Part shown: piece after piece, positions 39,273-50,377 of the stretch
Numbering within the stretch: position 1 is the stretch's first letter
How the letters are laid out: the number at the start of each line of letters is the position of its first letter
DNA from: Parapristionchus giblindavisi
Lineage: Eukaryota > Nematoda > Chromadorea > Rhabditida > Diplogasteridae
NCBI GenBank assembly: GCA_943737045.1
Contig: CALSFV010000042.1
Location: 1 to 64,000 of the forward strand
Length of the DNA: 64,000 bases
Direction of reading: 5' to 3'
Notes under the pieces: model-generated
What the model was told of the DNA's origin: nothing
The model's database searches: none
Seen by the model: the letters and a program-made list of their open reading frames with translations, nothing else
Position numbers and translations under genes: made by a program

Positions 39273-40542
39273 ATGATTAGCAGCACTAGCACTCCTCCGA
39301 GGCGCAACACGGCTGAGGCAGCGGCGGGAGCGAGGATTGCGGTGGGAGTGGAGTCGACGTATGTCTCTGATCTTTGATCTGGAACTACTCTGTTTTGTTG
39401 GCCTAGGATATTGTAGGATGGAACTTTGGCAAAATTGCCTTGCCTTGGCCAAAAAACAGAGAAGCGCCCTTGATTCATGATCTTTGATCTTTGATCTATG
39501 AGCGTTGCATCGAGAAACGTCGGCATCTTTGCAGCGAACGTCCGCGTGGAGCGTCGTCGAGTGCGGTTTTGGAAAAGGTGAGAGATTGTCACCTTCGTAG
39601 TTTGAACCCTCAATTTGTACTTTGATCTTTGATCTCTGATTATACATTTTCGGTACTTTCGCTTTAAAAAATATCATTTTTAGCTTTTTTTCGAATCAAG
39701 TCGAACAGAAAATGAGCCTTTTTGGCGGGTCAATCCTCGCATTATGAGGCTGTGAATGATCTCAGTTTGTACTTTGATCTTTGATCTTTGATCTCTGATC
39801 GCTTTGCAGGACAACCACACGACTAACGGCAGTAACATGGGTGGAGGGACGCCGAAGAGGGTGCTCATCGCGGCCGGACTGAAGAACCCCCTGATCATGA
39901 ACGCCCTCAGGGCTGATGTGAGTTGTAGTTTGAACTTTGATCTTTGTAGTTTGATCTTTGATGAGAATGAATGATATTTCATAAGATGATGGCTGATGGG
40001 TCGGTAGGTTGTGTATTTGGTTGTCAAGTTGGGCCATAGAAATTGGTGGACCAAAGCAAGAGCGCGCCCGGTGATTTTGCGTGCGAGGATGCGGGTATGA
40101 GCCAGGGGTGGAGTGCGAGTGTGCTGCTGACCTTTTTTGTCTCTTAAAAAAGTGTATTCTTCTGTCAAGCCCTCGTAGGTATTTTGTTAGATCACATTGG
40201 TAATAATTATATTATTGTTACTATTATTATTATTATTATCCTAGTGTAAATTTCCTCATTTCAATCATATTTTACTTGTTGAAAATCGTCTAGACCTCGC
40301 GGGCGAGTCCTTTATCTCGTGATTGTGCTAATTGTAGTATGGGAGGTAATACGGATGAACAAGGGAGTGAATGGGAGTGCAGGAGATGGACTGTGAGGGG
40401 ATGTGATAGGGTAGATGGGGGTGCAGAGTCAGTTGGTGCAGAGCAGTAAATGTATACGCTAGAGGTTGGGTGCACTCTGTACCGTCTCTCTAGTTTTCCT
40501 TAATCTTTCTTGGTTTATGTCTAGATTCTATCTATCTATCTA

Positions 40543-40587
<45 letters not shown>

Positions 40588-40953
40588 TCTCTCCTCTCTA
40601 TCCATATCCTCCCTGTACCTCTCTCCTCTCTCCCTCTCTCTCCTCTTTATCCCCTCTTTCTCTACCTCTCTTTCTTTCTCCTCTCTCCCCTCTCGCTCAT
40701 TCACTCAATAAGAAATGCAGACTGCACTCGTTGTGCACTCTCTCGCTGCAGTCAGCAATGCGGCTGACCGCGTGACTCGAGGACACAAACTTGCTATAGG
40801 GTTACTTGGGTCGTACGCATGCTACTAGCAAATTGACGATCAAAGTCTGATCCTTTATGACCGTTGCGAAACATAAATCTGCGGGGTGGAAGTTGAACAA
40901 AATCTTGACATGATCTAGCTTTGTTTGATAATATTAATAATAAGAATTATAAC

Positions 40954-40990
<37 letters not shown>

Positions 40991-43900
40991 GTAATAATGT
41001 ATATCGATTTCAGTCGGATGGTGACCGATCATCGGCACGCGATGGTTCCTCGGATGGCGCGAACTCTCACGAGTCGCCCTCGGATGATAATGAGGCGCGC
41101 ACCCGGTTGGTCGGGAAGATCGAGGCTGCCAAGCAGCGCCTGCTGCAGATTAATAATGAGCGAGAACGTGAGTTTATTGATTTATGGGCGGGGCGATTAT
41201 CGATTGGTTGTGGATTAATAATGAGCGAGAACGTGAGTTTATTGATTTATGGGCGGAGCGATTATCGATTGGTTGTGGATTAATAATGAGCGAGAACGTG
41301 AGTTTATTGATTTATGGGGGGGGCGATTATCGATTGGTTGTGGATTATTGATTAGTTGTTGATTATCGTTTAGTTGTTCATTATCGATTAGTAGTTCATT
41401 ATTGATTGCATAGGTCGAATAGCTAGGTTATCGGTTTTAAAAATGCGGTCAGGTTTTTCGATTTTTGGCAAATTTGGCTCAAAATGCGGTCAGGTTTTTC
41501 GAGTTTTGTGAAAATTTGGCTCAAAATGCGGTCAGGTTTTACGATTTTTTTGGGAAATTTTGGCTCAAAATGCGGTCAGGCTTGGTGCTTTGTAACATAC
41601 TTTTCGATCAATGATTGATTGATTGTAGATTATTGATTAGCTGTTGATTATCGTTTAGTTGTTCATTATCGATTAGTAGTTCATTATTGATTGGTTGTAG
41701 ATTATTGAGTAGTTGCATCGTCGTTGATGTGTAGAGATAGTTTTGCACCAGCACTAATCAGGTTTTCTAATGTCACTAAAATGCGAAGACTGTCTTTCTT
41801 TTCGGTTAGTTGTGGCTGCTTTGAACAATCAATAACAGTTCCCGATACGATGTTTTTTCTCTTAGAAATCAATATTTCTCTTGATACATTGATCAATAAA
41901 TCAATCAATAAATCGATATTGAGGCGACCTCGAGGAGTTCATAGCGATGGCGGACAAGGTGGAGGCGGCGGGGGGACGCGACGCGCCTCACATGGCGCGG
42001 ATACGCCAGCACTATGATAGGAGGAACAAGAAGTCGTCGGCGCAGCTGGATACTGTGCAGGTACGCGGGGCATTATTGATTTTATTTTTAGCGATCAGTA
42101 TGAATTACTAGCAAATTTGTGAACAACATGGGGATATGATTGTTGCGAAACGTGAGTGTGTCGGGTGGGAGTTGATAAAATTGTGTGCAGGGGGACGGGG
42201 CATTGTGTATGGACTTCTAATGTATGAAGTTAACCAGGGAGCGGTGATCCTTGCAATTGGCATTGGCCCATTATTGTTTTTTTTAGTTGGAATTGTTGCA
42301 ATAATTGGAAAATTGATGAGCAACATGGGGATATGATTGTTGCGAAACGTGAGTGTGCCGGGACATATCCGACAGGTGCACATTGGTCGAATAGCTATGC
42401 TACGCAACGCATTTGCAAAATGCTGTCGGGGTTTTCAAATAAGATCCAGAATGCGGGCAGGCTTAGTAGTTTGCACGATACTTTTAATCCTATGGGTACG
42501 AGTGCATTGGTCTCGATTATTGTTTTTATTTGTTCCATTGTTTCAACCGTACTAGCAAATTGATGAGCAACATCAGGGATATGATTGTTGCGAAACATGA
42601 GTGTGTCGGGTGGGAGTTGATGAAAATAATTTGAGATAATCTGGTTTTGTTAGATAAATACACCGTGCAGATACACGGGGGGGGGGGGGGGGGGCATTGG
42701 CATATGCCGAATAACTAGGTTATCGGCGTACAAAATGCGGTCAGGTTTGGTACTTTGTAACATACTTTTCAACCTATGGGCATTCACATTGGTTCATTGT
42801 TTGTTTTTTTAAAAAGATTTTCAGCTGCTCTATTGGGAAATTGGTGAGCAACGTGGGGATATGAGTGTTGCGAAACGTGAGTGTGTCGGGTGGGAGTTGA
42901 TGAAAATAATTTAAGATAATCTGGTTTTGTTCGATAAATAATAATAATAATAATAACACTTCACAGAAGAAGCTAGCCCAATACGAGGCACGTCTGGTGG
43001 ATCTGGACGGCGGTAGCCCGCTCGATCTCTCCTCCCGATCCTCCGCCCACAACGTCATCAGCTCGGTAGGACAGGGCATACGGTAAGAGATATTCGGGGT
43101 TACTGTAGCTGGTAGGGGCATACGGTAAGAGTTCTTTGGTTACTGTAGCGTGCAGGGGATACGGTAAGATGTCTTCGGTTACTGTAGCTGGTAGGGGTAT
43201 ACGGTAAGATGCCTTCGGTTGGTGTAGCGTGCAGGGGCATACGGTAAGAGATATTCGGGGTTACTGTAGCTGGTAGGGGTATACGATAAGAGTTCTTTGG
43301 TTACTGTAGCTGGCAGGGGCATACGGTAAGATGTCTTCGGTTACTGTAGCGTGCACGGGTATACGGTGATGGTTTTTGGGTTAGGTCGATAGTTCAATTA
43401 GTTGTGTTCTGTTGAAGGTGATTCAGAGATTGTTTTTTTTCTTTAGTCGGTTGAGTAATGTATAGGAGGGAAAAAAAGAAACGGCTGCTGTTATGTCAGT
43501 TCTTTGGCCACACTGACTCACTCTCAAATTGAATCATTCTTCCGTTAGAGAGTGCTTCAGTAGTATTCCAAATCGAGGGGTCGAAATGATTACGGTAGTT
43601 ATTGTAAGTTTTTAAACTGTATCATAGCACTACTACGCGGCATAACTGCGAAACACTGCATCTTGAAACGCTTCATTCCATGAAACTTATAGCAATAATG
43701 TAGTCATAATTATCGTATCTGAAAATGATATTTATGTTTCATCATCAGTCCTAGCGACACTGTAAGGAAACCTGTAGAGGAAGAGTAGTGATGTATGAAG
43801 TGTTATACGCACTACCGTAATATGGTTTACGATTATCGATTTATTGACTGATTGGCATCCTGATTCAGGCGAACGGGCGCGAATCTGAAGAGCATGACGA

Positions 43901-46900
43901 ACTCGGTGGTGACGGCTCCGCTGGAGTTTGCGCAGAAGCTCAAGAAGAGCACCATTGGAAGCAGTTCGGATAACATTGAAGGTATTTTTTTAAACTTTAT
44001 AATACATCAAAAAATGCGATAACATTTGAAACAACAGGTAAATAAATACGCGTGTGTGTTTGTTGACTGATGCAATTTTTGTAGCATACGTAGTGAAGGT
44101 ACACGGTGAATATATGTATTGATTGATAGGTCTTATCTTTTGGATGATTGATTGTTGTCCAACAAAGAAGAAGAGCATGCCATGTTAACAGTGAATCATG
44201 AAACATGAAAGAACCGTGTCAGCGTAATATTGTTGATCTTAGTTCGTACCCATTTTTTTTAAAATTTTTAATTTATTAAAATATTTTATTTCTTCTTTTG
44301 CAGGGGTGGAGCACGTAGGCCAGTCGCAGTTTTATTCTTCGTCCAAATCGTCCAGGTAAGCGCCTCACCGCTATCAGTTATTTGTCTACTATTGATTTAT
44401 TGATTGATTGAAATCATACATTTTCGCCTCACCCACATTCTATTGTTTTTTTTGCGAAATATAAACTGACCCGAAATTAAAACAAAACTGACCCGATCTA
44501 CATCTAAAGTACTCGGAACTGACCCGACAGGGGGTGATTCTTAATGATCTCGATCTCCCTCATATAATCCTAGATGGGTTTTGAGTCGGCATCGACAAAA
44601 AGTGCTCACCCACATTATTGGCGAGCGAAAATGTATGATTTGCATAATATTGATTTATTGATTGATTGAAATCCGCTACCGCCTGCTCCTCCTATATGCT
44701 CATATATCCTCTCTCTCTCTCCCGTTGCAGTGGCCTCTCCTCCGTGCAGCCCGCGTCCGCGAAGCAGAAGTCGTCGACGCTGCCGGCCAACATGCGCATG
44801 GCGCCGCCGGATCTGAAGGCTGCGGCCGCAGCAGCTAATAGTGCGGGTACATGCCGATTCTGTCTTTATTTTACTTTTATTATTATTTATTTATTTTTAT
44901 TTTATTCCATACTTGCGCAACCATTGAAGCTAAATTCGGGTGGGTCGGACGCGAAAATAGTGTGGGTGTGACGCAAAGATTTTTTTGGCATCAATGGTTC
45001 CCGAAATGGTGGACAGGGAGTGCATCGCAAATTTGGATTAGATCGTACATTGGGCAATCATCACTCATAATACGGTGGTACATTTTCAAAACGTGCTTAC
45101 GTCCACGTGCGTTTTTCAGTTAGGTCGTTTTGAAAATGTAACACCGCATAACGAAGATCAGGCACTGAACAGGGGGCTGATTTTGCATAACATTACATTT
45201 TAAACAACTTAAAATGCTGTTGCAGGCTCGGGCGCGTCCACGAGCGCTGCCGGTCTGCCGTGGCTGGCCAGAGGAGGCGAAGCGGGCACTGCATCCGCTC
45301 CCGCCAGTGCTGCGCGGCCTAATAATGGTTTGTTTGTTTGATTTTTGTGGTCAATCATTAAAATCGTGCAACGCTTTCGCATAAGGGACCTGCGGCCGTA
45401 TCCGTGAACGATGGCTAACGGTTTGCCGGCAAACGTGACGTCACAGGCGTAGGGGGAGGATCTCTGGCAAACGCCTCCGCCTACGGTTGTGACATCACGT
45501 TTGCCGGCAAACTGTTTGCCATCGTTCGTGGATACTTGAGATCAAAATAAGCCATATATGGGTGGTCGATCCTCGCCTTATGAGGGTATGAAAATGCATA
45601 ATGAAAATACAATCATTCTAGCCAAGCCTGGCGCCAAACCAGCGCAGCAAGCAGAGGATGCGGAGGTCGGCGGCGGCTCATCACTGGCCCGCCTGCAGCC
45701 ACTCGGACGAACCCTGCTCGCAGTGGATACGGTAGCTGGAGAGGGAAAAGGTACGCGAGGAGTACGGTAGCTGTTGGGGTACTGTAGCTTTGGTGACGTT
45801 GATATGGACCTTTAGTCCGCTAAACGTCAGCTGAAAATAGGTTTCATTCGAATGTATACGTCTATGATTTGTTTTACGACTTACTCTTATGGTGGATGGA
45901 AACATAGGTCGAAAAGTATGTTACAAAGCACCAAGCCTGACCGCATTTTGAGCCAAAATTTCAAAAAAATCGAAAAACCTGATCGCATTTTGAGCCAAAA
46001 TTTCAAAAAAATCGAAAAACCTGATCGCATTTTGAGCCAAAATTTCAAAAAAATCGAAAACCCTGATCGCATTTTGAGCCAAAATTTCCCAAAAAAACGT
46101 AAAACCTGACCGCATTTTGAGCCAAAATTTCAAAAAAATCGAAAAACCTGATCGCATTTTGAGCCAAAATTTCCCAAAAAAACGTAAAACCTGACCGCAT
46201 TTTGAGCCAAAATTTCCCAAAAAATCGTAAAACCTGACCGCATTTTGAGCCAAAATTTCAAAAAATCGAAAAACCTGACCGCATTTTGAAAACCGATAAC
46301 CTAGCTATTCGACCTATGGATGGAAATGGCAGTAGAGTTTTAGAGAGAAAGAGATAGAGAGAGCGATTGGGTGTGGCTGTGGTATTGAAAACATGGAGTA
46401 AGTGAGATAGAGAGAGAGAGAGTGATAGAGCACACGCACGGATGAGACAGAGCCATGAGGGGCGCCGTAGATGACTCATGTGTGTGTTTGTCCCCGCGTT
46501 TGGCAGTTTGTAGTGAATAGTTGAAATTGAAGACGAGAAAAATGCATCATTCTTGGCTTTTTTCTTGGTCTTTTTAGACATTTCGCATTCTTTCATTCTT
46601 TCAATTACCTGTTTTTTATAAAGCAAAAAGTGCACATTTTTGTATATTATTGGTGGTGATTCCAGAGGGCGGAAGTTCGACGCCTGAGAGCGGCACCGCA
46701 GCGCCATTCGTGTTCATACCTCGCTTGGACGATCGACCGGTAAGATCAGAGATCAACGATCGATAATTTGGGGGAGGGGTTACGGTACTGTACTTTACCG
46801 TAACCCGTACCGTAACCGTAGCTGTACGAGTTACCGTCCGGTGGTAGATCAGCGATTGCTGGTTACGGTATTGATCTTTGATCTTTCTGTTTTGCAGCCC

Positions 46901-49523
46901 CTGCCCACGCCCGGCGTGATGACGGAGGAGACGCTGCAGATGATGCTGCAGGAGATCAAGCAGCTGCGGCAGTACAACGCGACGATCGTCGAGCACATGG
47001 ACAAGCTGCAGGTGGGAGTGGGCTTTATAGTGCGCTCACCAAACCCGTCTGGCCTTTGCCGAGGGGCTACATATGCGAAGATGTATAAGAGGCTATGTTT
47101 AGATTTCGAAGAGCAATTTTAACTATTTACATTTTGTCTGTTCATACTCTATTCAATCTATTCATGCAAAAAATTGAGATGATTTTTATTTCAAGGAGAG
47201 AGAGGAGTTGAATTTATGTTGTAGAATTGTCTGATTAGTGATTTAAATTTTTAATGCGTTTACAGGAAGCACGGTACAGAGCGAATAAATGAAGTTGAAT
47301 GCTGAAAGTAAAATATAGTTGGCCTAGTGCTAATTTCCCTCATGATCTATTAATTAATTTATTCCATTATTATTACTATTAACATTTTTTAAGGACAAGG
47401 TGCAGCACGATCTCGCCAGGCAGGAGAAGTTGCTGTCAGAGGAGCGCTTCAAGTACCAGAGGTTTGCCTGAGCTCTTACTTAATTGATTTTCTGATTGAT
47501 TTTTTATTGATTATTTTAATTGAGCTTTTACAAAAAAATCCTTTGGTATTTCACTATAAACAGTTTCAAAGATGTGCCGCATGCTTACCATGCATATTAT
47601 TGATTATTCTCTGGGAAAAATCTGAAATTATCGATCGAATAATTGCAGGCTGGAGTTCCAGTTGAACGAATTCACCGAACTCCATCAGGCGGAGACCTCC
47701 GCGCTCAAAGAGGATCTCCAGGTTGGTAGTTTGTGGTTTGAGCTTTTCAGTTTTCGTAGTTTGAACTTTTTAGTTTACCGTCAAAACGAAAAAAAAGTGA
47801 AACATTTTTCAAAATTTTTGAAAATTTTTGACAAAAGTTCACAAGATTCCCTGTTTGAGCATTTTTCACGATCTTGATGATGTACAGTCCCGCAGAATCG
47901 CCGCCTTAACAGGCGTCACGCCACGTCACGCGACGTGACGCCTTGATCGCCATGCAGTTTTGTGTTCAACTGTGAGTGTTTTAGGTGTCTCAAATACGTT
48001 TTTGATAAGCTATTCGGTCGTATGCATATAATGCACATGAGAAAAGAATAGAAAATTATTTTTAAATTAATTAAAATCAATTTTAAAAATATGGCACGGC
48101 AATACCGTTTTGTGGTGTTATACCGTAATTCTTCATTTTCCCAATCGATAATTGAGAATTTCGGTATTATCGGTATATACACCACATCACTGAATTGCCG
48201 TGCCATATTTTAAAAATTAATTTTCATTAATTTTAAAATATTTTTCTATTCTTTTCTCATGTGCATTACATGCATATGGCCGAATAACTTATCAAAAACG
48301 TATTTGAGACACCTAAAACACTTACAGTTGAACACAAAACTGAATGGCGATCAAGGCGTCACGTCGCGTGACATGGCGTGATACCTGTTAAGGCGGCGAT
48401 TCTGCGGGACTGTATTATCTAAGTTTTTTCATTGTGGATGTGTTTGCCCAATACAGTTATGCACGACAAAAGTGAAAAAATAATCGGGAACGCTCCACAG
48501 CATAATTGGTATACTGTAGCATACTGTAGAATCTTACTGTAAAACTGCTGCCATCGAGCTTTTTTCGTCTTATAATGGTTATATATAGCATTACCTGACT
48601 TCTTATAGCGAATTTGCACTGTTTGAATCTTGGCAAAGATCAGGCTGCAAAAGTGGTATACTGTAGAAAATTCCTACCGTATACCAGTTTCACAAAACAG
48701 CGTTCACAGTGATTTATTTCAAAATTATTCTTCACAGGTAAATTAGGCAAGCTCAGAGATGCTCAAATACCCTATTATCTAATAAAAAACTAGCAACCCC
48801 ATTTAGATATCATGATTCAAAATTTTCAAAAAAAATGAACTTTTGTCAAATTTTTTCAAAAATTTTGACGAATGTTTCACTTTTTTTCGTTTTGACGGTA
48901 TATGGTCTAATCTCTAATGCTGTAATATCGCACTCAGCCTTGCCTTTATTCAGATCCAAGATTCTGTTGCATGTTTGTTGACTGTATTTGCTATCGATTT
49001 TATCGTAAGCTTGATTCTTGAGTAGTGTAGTTTATATTATTAATACTAATAATAATAATAATATTTATATTTATATTTATACGACTAATAATAGTAATAA
49101 TGAAAGCGCGGATGATAAAATAAAATGTAATGAAATGATGATAATGTAATGGTTTTGTAATTTGATCACTATTGTGCACTGGCGGCAAATTCTCTTATAC
49201 TTGAGCCACAGCAAATATTTACATCAACTTCAGCACATCGCCTCGCGCATCGACTATCAGTACAATGATCGCTTCAAGAAGGTCGAGGAGAATCTGGAGA
49301 GCACCCAGAATCATGTAAGATCCACGCATTTTTCATGCATTACTGATTTTTTGAATAATTTATTCATTCCAAATATCGTTTTTTGCTCATTGTAGATAAG
49401 TACTTTTTAGTATATTTGTAAGAAATTTGCGAGAATTTATGTTTATATTGATCAGTGTGTTTTTTCAAATTAAACTATATTTAATATAAATTAAACATAA
49501 TAAACATAAATAATAATAATGAT

Positions 49524-49563
<40 letters not shown>

Positions 49564-50377
49564 TAAACATAAATTGTATTCAGATGTTCCGAGTGGAGAA
49601 TTCGCTGCGTTCGTCGCTGGAGGTGAAGGAGGGCGGACCATGGTTCAACGCCCTGCTCCTCTCAGGTACTGTATCTCTAGCTCTCCAGCTCTAGTTCTAG
49701 CTCGTGGAACTCTAGCTCTGCTTACCAATCCTGAATTGAATTTGCGCTTGCTGAACTTTCTCAAAGACAATTTGAATATTACCCTACGCGGATAGTTTTG
49801 GTTGATGATTACAGTATTCATTGGTTTCTCTACTAATCGATCGATATCAGTATTACCTTATCCAATCAGGGCTACTGTATCCTATCAGGGTTACTGTATC
49901 CTATCAGGGTTACTGTATTCTATCAGGGTTGCATAATTCATACTTCTGATTCAGGAGCGACGATCTTGGTCGAGCTGCTCAAGATTGGTCTCTACCTCAC
50001 CGCTGTCGTTCTCGACTTCTTCCGACCTTTTACCGGCACGAGGTACGGTAACTAGTGTACTCTGTCGTAGTTTGGTTTACAGATTGAGACTGCAGACCAT
50101 TTCTCAAATTGTAAATTGAATTGCTATGAAAGGTCGAAAGTCGATCAATCGATAATTAATAATAATCGATATTTTTAGAACGAAAGCCGGTTTCTTCCTC
50201 TTGATCATCTTCATCTCCTTCATCTTCGCTCAGAATGTCCATCTCCTCGTCGACCTCTTCTTCCCCTCAACATCGTCATCATCAACGGCGACCAAGGCCA
50301 ACGCCACCGTAACCCCTACCGTATCCCCTGCAGTACCCGTCGGCGAAACTCCGCCCACTGCTGGTCCGCCCTCCTAA
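39273..50377 (+). CDS. TMCC: TMCC-family transmembrane and coiled-coil protein, 644 aa, 19 exons
   Basis: Exons: 39273-39358, 39535-39577, 39810-39917, 41014-41167, 41924-42060, 42967-43082, 43869-43981, 44304-44355, 44731-44846, 45226-45327, 45622-45750, 46666-46739, 46898-47011, 47394-47461, 47649-47721, 49234-49314, 49584-49665, 49955-50042, 50179-50377. Phases close; 1935 nt with TAA. The first coiled coil (about 108-190) has KIEAAKQRLLQINNERE and DRRNKKSSAQLDTVQKKL. A Ser/Ala/Gly linker (about 200-410) follows. The second coiled coil (about 418-540) carries the family signature SEERFKYQRLEFQLNEFTEL then HQAETSALKEDL, DRFKKVEENLE and MFRVENSL. Two hydrophobic helices (about 550-572 and 580-606) precede a Ser/Thr/Pro tail. 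TMCC proteins sit in the ER membrane as oligomers; TMCC1 acts at ER-endosome contacts. Exons 4 and 6 end in amplified donor sites. The first in-frame ATG after a stop was taken as start; upstream non-coding exons are possible. Confidence 0.95.
39359..39970. repeat. TTTGATC heptamer runs in introns 1-3
   Basis: Runs of TTTGATC (gatctttgatctttgatc) lie in each of the first three TMCC introns. The same heptamer is in introns 8 and 16 of the GPR107-type gene (about 21098-21130 and 24380-24422). Confidence 0.7.
40535..40990. repeat. (TC)n and (AAT)n microsatellites in intron 3
   Basis: (TCTA)n/(TC)n at about 40528-40580 and (AAT)n at about 40950-40989. The latter ends 24 nt before exon 4, inside its acceptor region. 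Confidence 0.85.
41151..41345 (+). repeat. Three tandem copies of the exon 4 donor
   Basis: A 65-bp unit (taataatgagcgagaac|GTGAGT plus 'gggcgattatcgattggttg') starts at 41151, 41216 and 41281, nearly identical. Each carries the last 17 exon bases and the donor, so there are three equivalent 5' splice sites. Confidence 0.93.
41409..41613. mobile_element. CATAGGTCGAA MITE with internal array
   Basis: Four 'aaaatgcggtcagg' units. ATTGATTG flanks both sides, though the surroundings are GATT-rich. Confidence 0.85.
42378..42494. mobile_element. CATAGGTCGAA MITE, degraded
   Basis: 'cattggtcgaatagctatgc' at the left, 'gatacttttaatcctatg' at the right; internal 'aaaatgctgtcggggtttt'. Confidence 0.65.
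42701..42778. mobile_element. CATAGGTCGAA MITE, minimal copy
   Basis: CATATGCCGAATAACTAGG at the left and ACTTTTCAACCTATG at the right; directly after an 18-nt poly-G run at 42677-42694. Confidence 0.75.
43073..43372 (+). repeat. 40-bp minisatellite amplifying the exon 6 donor
   Basis: The exon 6 end and donor (GGGCATACG|GTAAGA) head a unit of about 40 bp with 'ggttactgtagc'. GTAAGA or a variant recurs at about 43083, 43125, 43164, 43204, 43244, 43285 (mutated to GATAAG), 43326 and 43366 (GTGATG). Confidence 0.93.
44415..44637. mobile_element. CATACATTTTCG MITE, relative of 12906-13134
   Basis: Shares 'aactgacccgatctacatct', 'gatctcgatctccc' and 'agtgctcacccac' with the copy in the GPR107-type gene. 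Flanks do not show a clean duplication. Confidence 0.85.
45390..45602. repeat. Palindrome of the TGACGTCA family, then a MITE fragment
   Basis: 45390-45535 has 'gccggcaaacgtgacgtcac' and its inverted partner, with cctccgcctacg in the middle. 45544-45602 is one end of a CATACATTTTC MITE ('cgccttatgagggtatgaaa'), stopping about 20 bp before exon 11. Confidence 0.75.
45903..46318. mobile_element. CATAGGTCGAA MITE, longest copy, TSD GATGGAAA
   Basis: Exact 8-bp duplication GATGGAAA at 45895-45902 and 46319-46326. The internal unit 'cctgaccgcattttgagcc' recurs about nine times; the array produces repetitive false peptides on both strands. Confidence 0.95.
47776..48900. repeat. Element with TACCGTCAAAACGAAAAAAA termini
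   Basis: The left 60 bp (TACCGTCAAAACGAAAAAAA, then 'gtgaaacatttttcaaa') recurs inverted at the right end. The element lies in TMCC intron 15 and contains the foldback at 47885-48412. A related copy is at 55695-56050. Confidence 0.8.
47885..48412. mobile_element. Nested TA-flanked foldback, CAGTCCCGCAGAATCGCC ends
   Basis: Arms of about 250 bp, TA on each side (47883-47884, 48413-48414). Same terminal family as 6081-6743 but a different arm sequence ('caggcgtcacgccacgtcac'). Confidence 0.88.
49500..49935. repeat. (AAT)n and a 20-bp tandem repeat near exons 17-18
   Basis: (AAT)n at about 49520-49562, ending about 20 bp before exon 17. A 20-bp unit 'ctatcagggttactgtatc' is repeated four times at about 49860-49932, upstream of exon 18. 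Confidence 0.85.

Larger units (their letters stand above)
42106..42945. repeat. Four copies of an intron 5 unit ending at the exon 6 acceptor
   Basis: 'caacatggggatatgattgt' followed by 'tgcgaaacgtgagtgtg' and 'gggtgggagttgat' recurs at about 42120, 42320, 42565 and 42850. The last copies share 'gataatctggttttgtt'. A diverged relative is at about 40860-40925. Units are separated by the MITEs at 42378-42494 and 42701-42778. Confidence 0.85.

Noticed and set aside
39140..40168. Minus-strand frames of 91-162 aa
   Set aside because: They are antisense shadows of TMCC exons 1-3 and of the TTTGATC-rich introns; the plus strand has in-phase exons and family similarity downstream.
42677..42694. 18-nt poly-G run as a telomere-like or assembly-gap mark
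   Set aside because: It is flanked by ordinary intron sequence and is one of many similar runs; no telomeric repeat is present.
45852..46253. Repetitive protein with KPDRILSQNFKKIE-type units
   Set aside because: The frame lies entirely within the internal array of a CATAGGTCGAA MITE with clear 8-bp target duplications.
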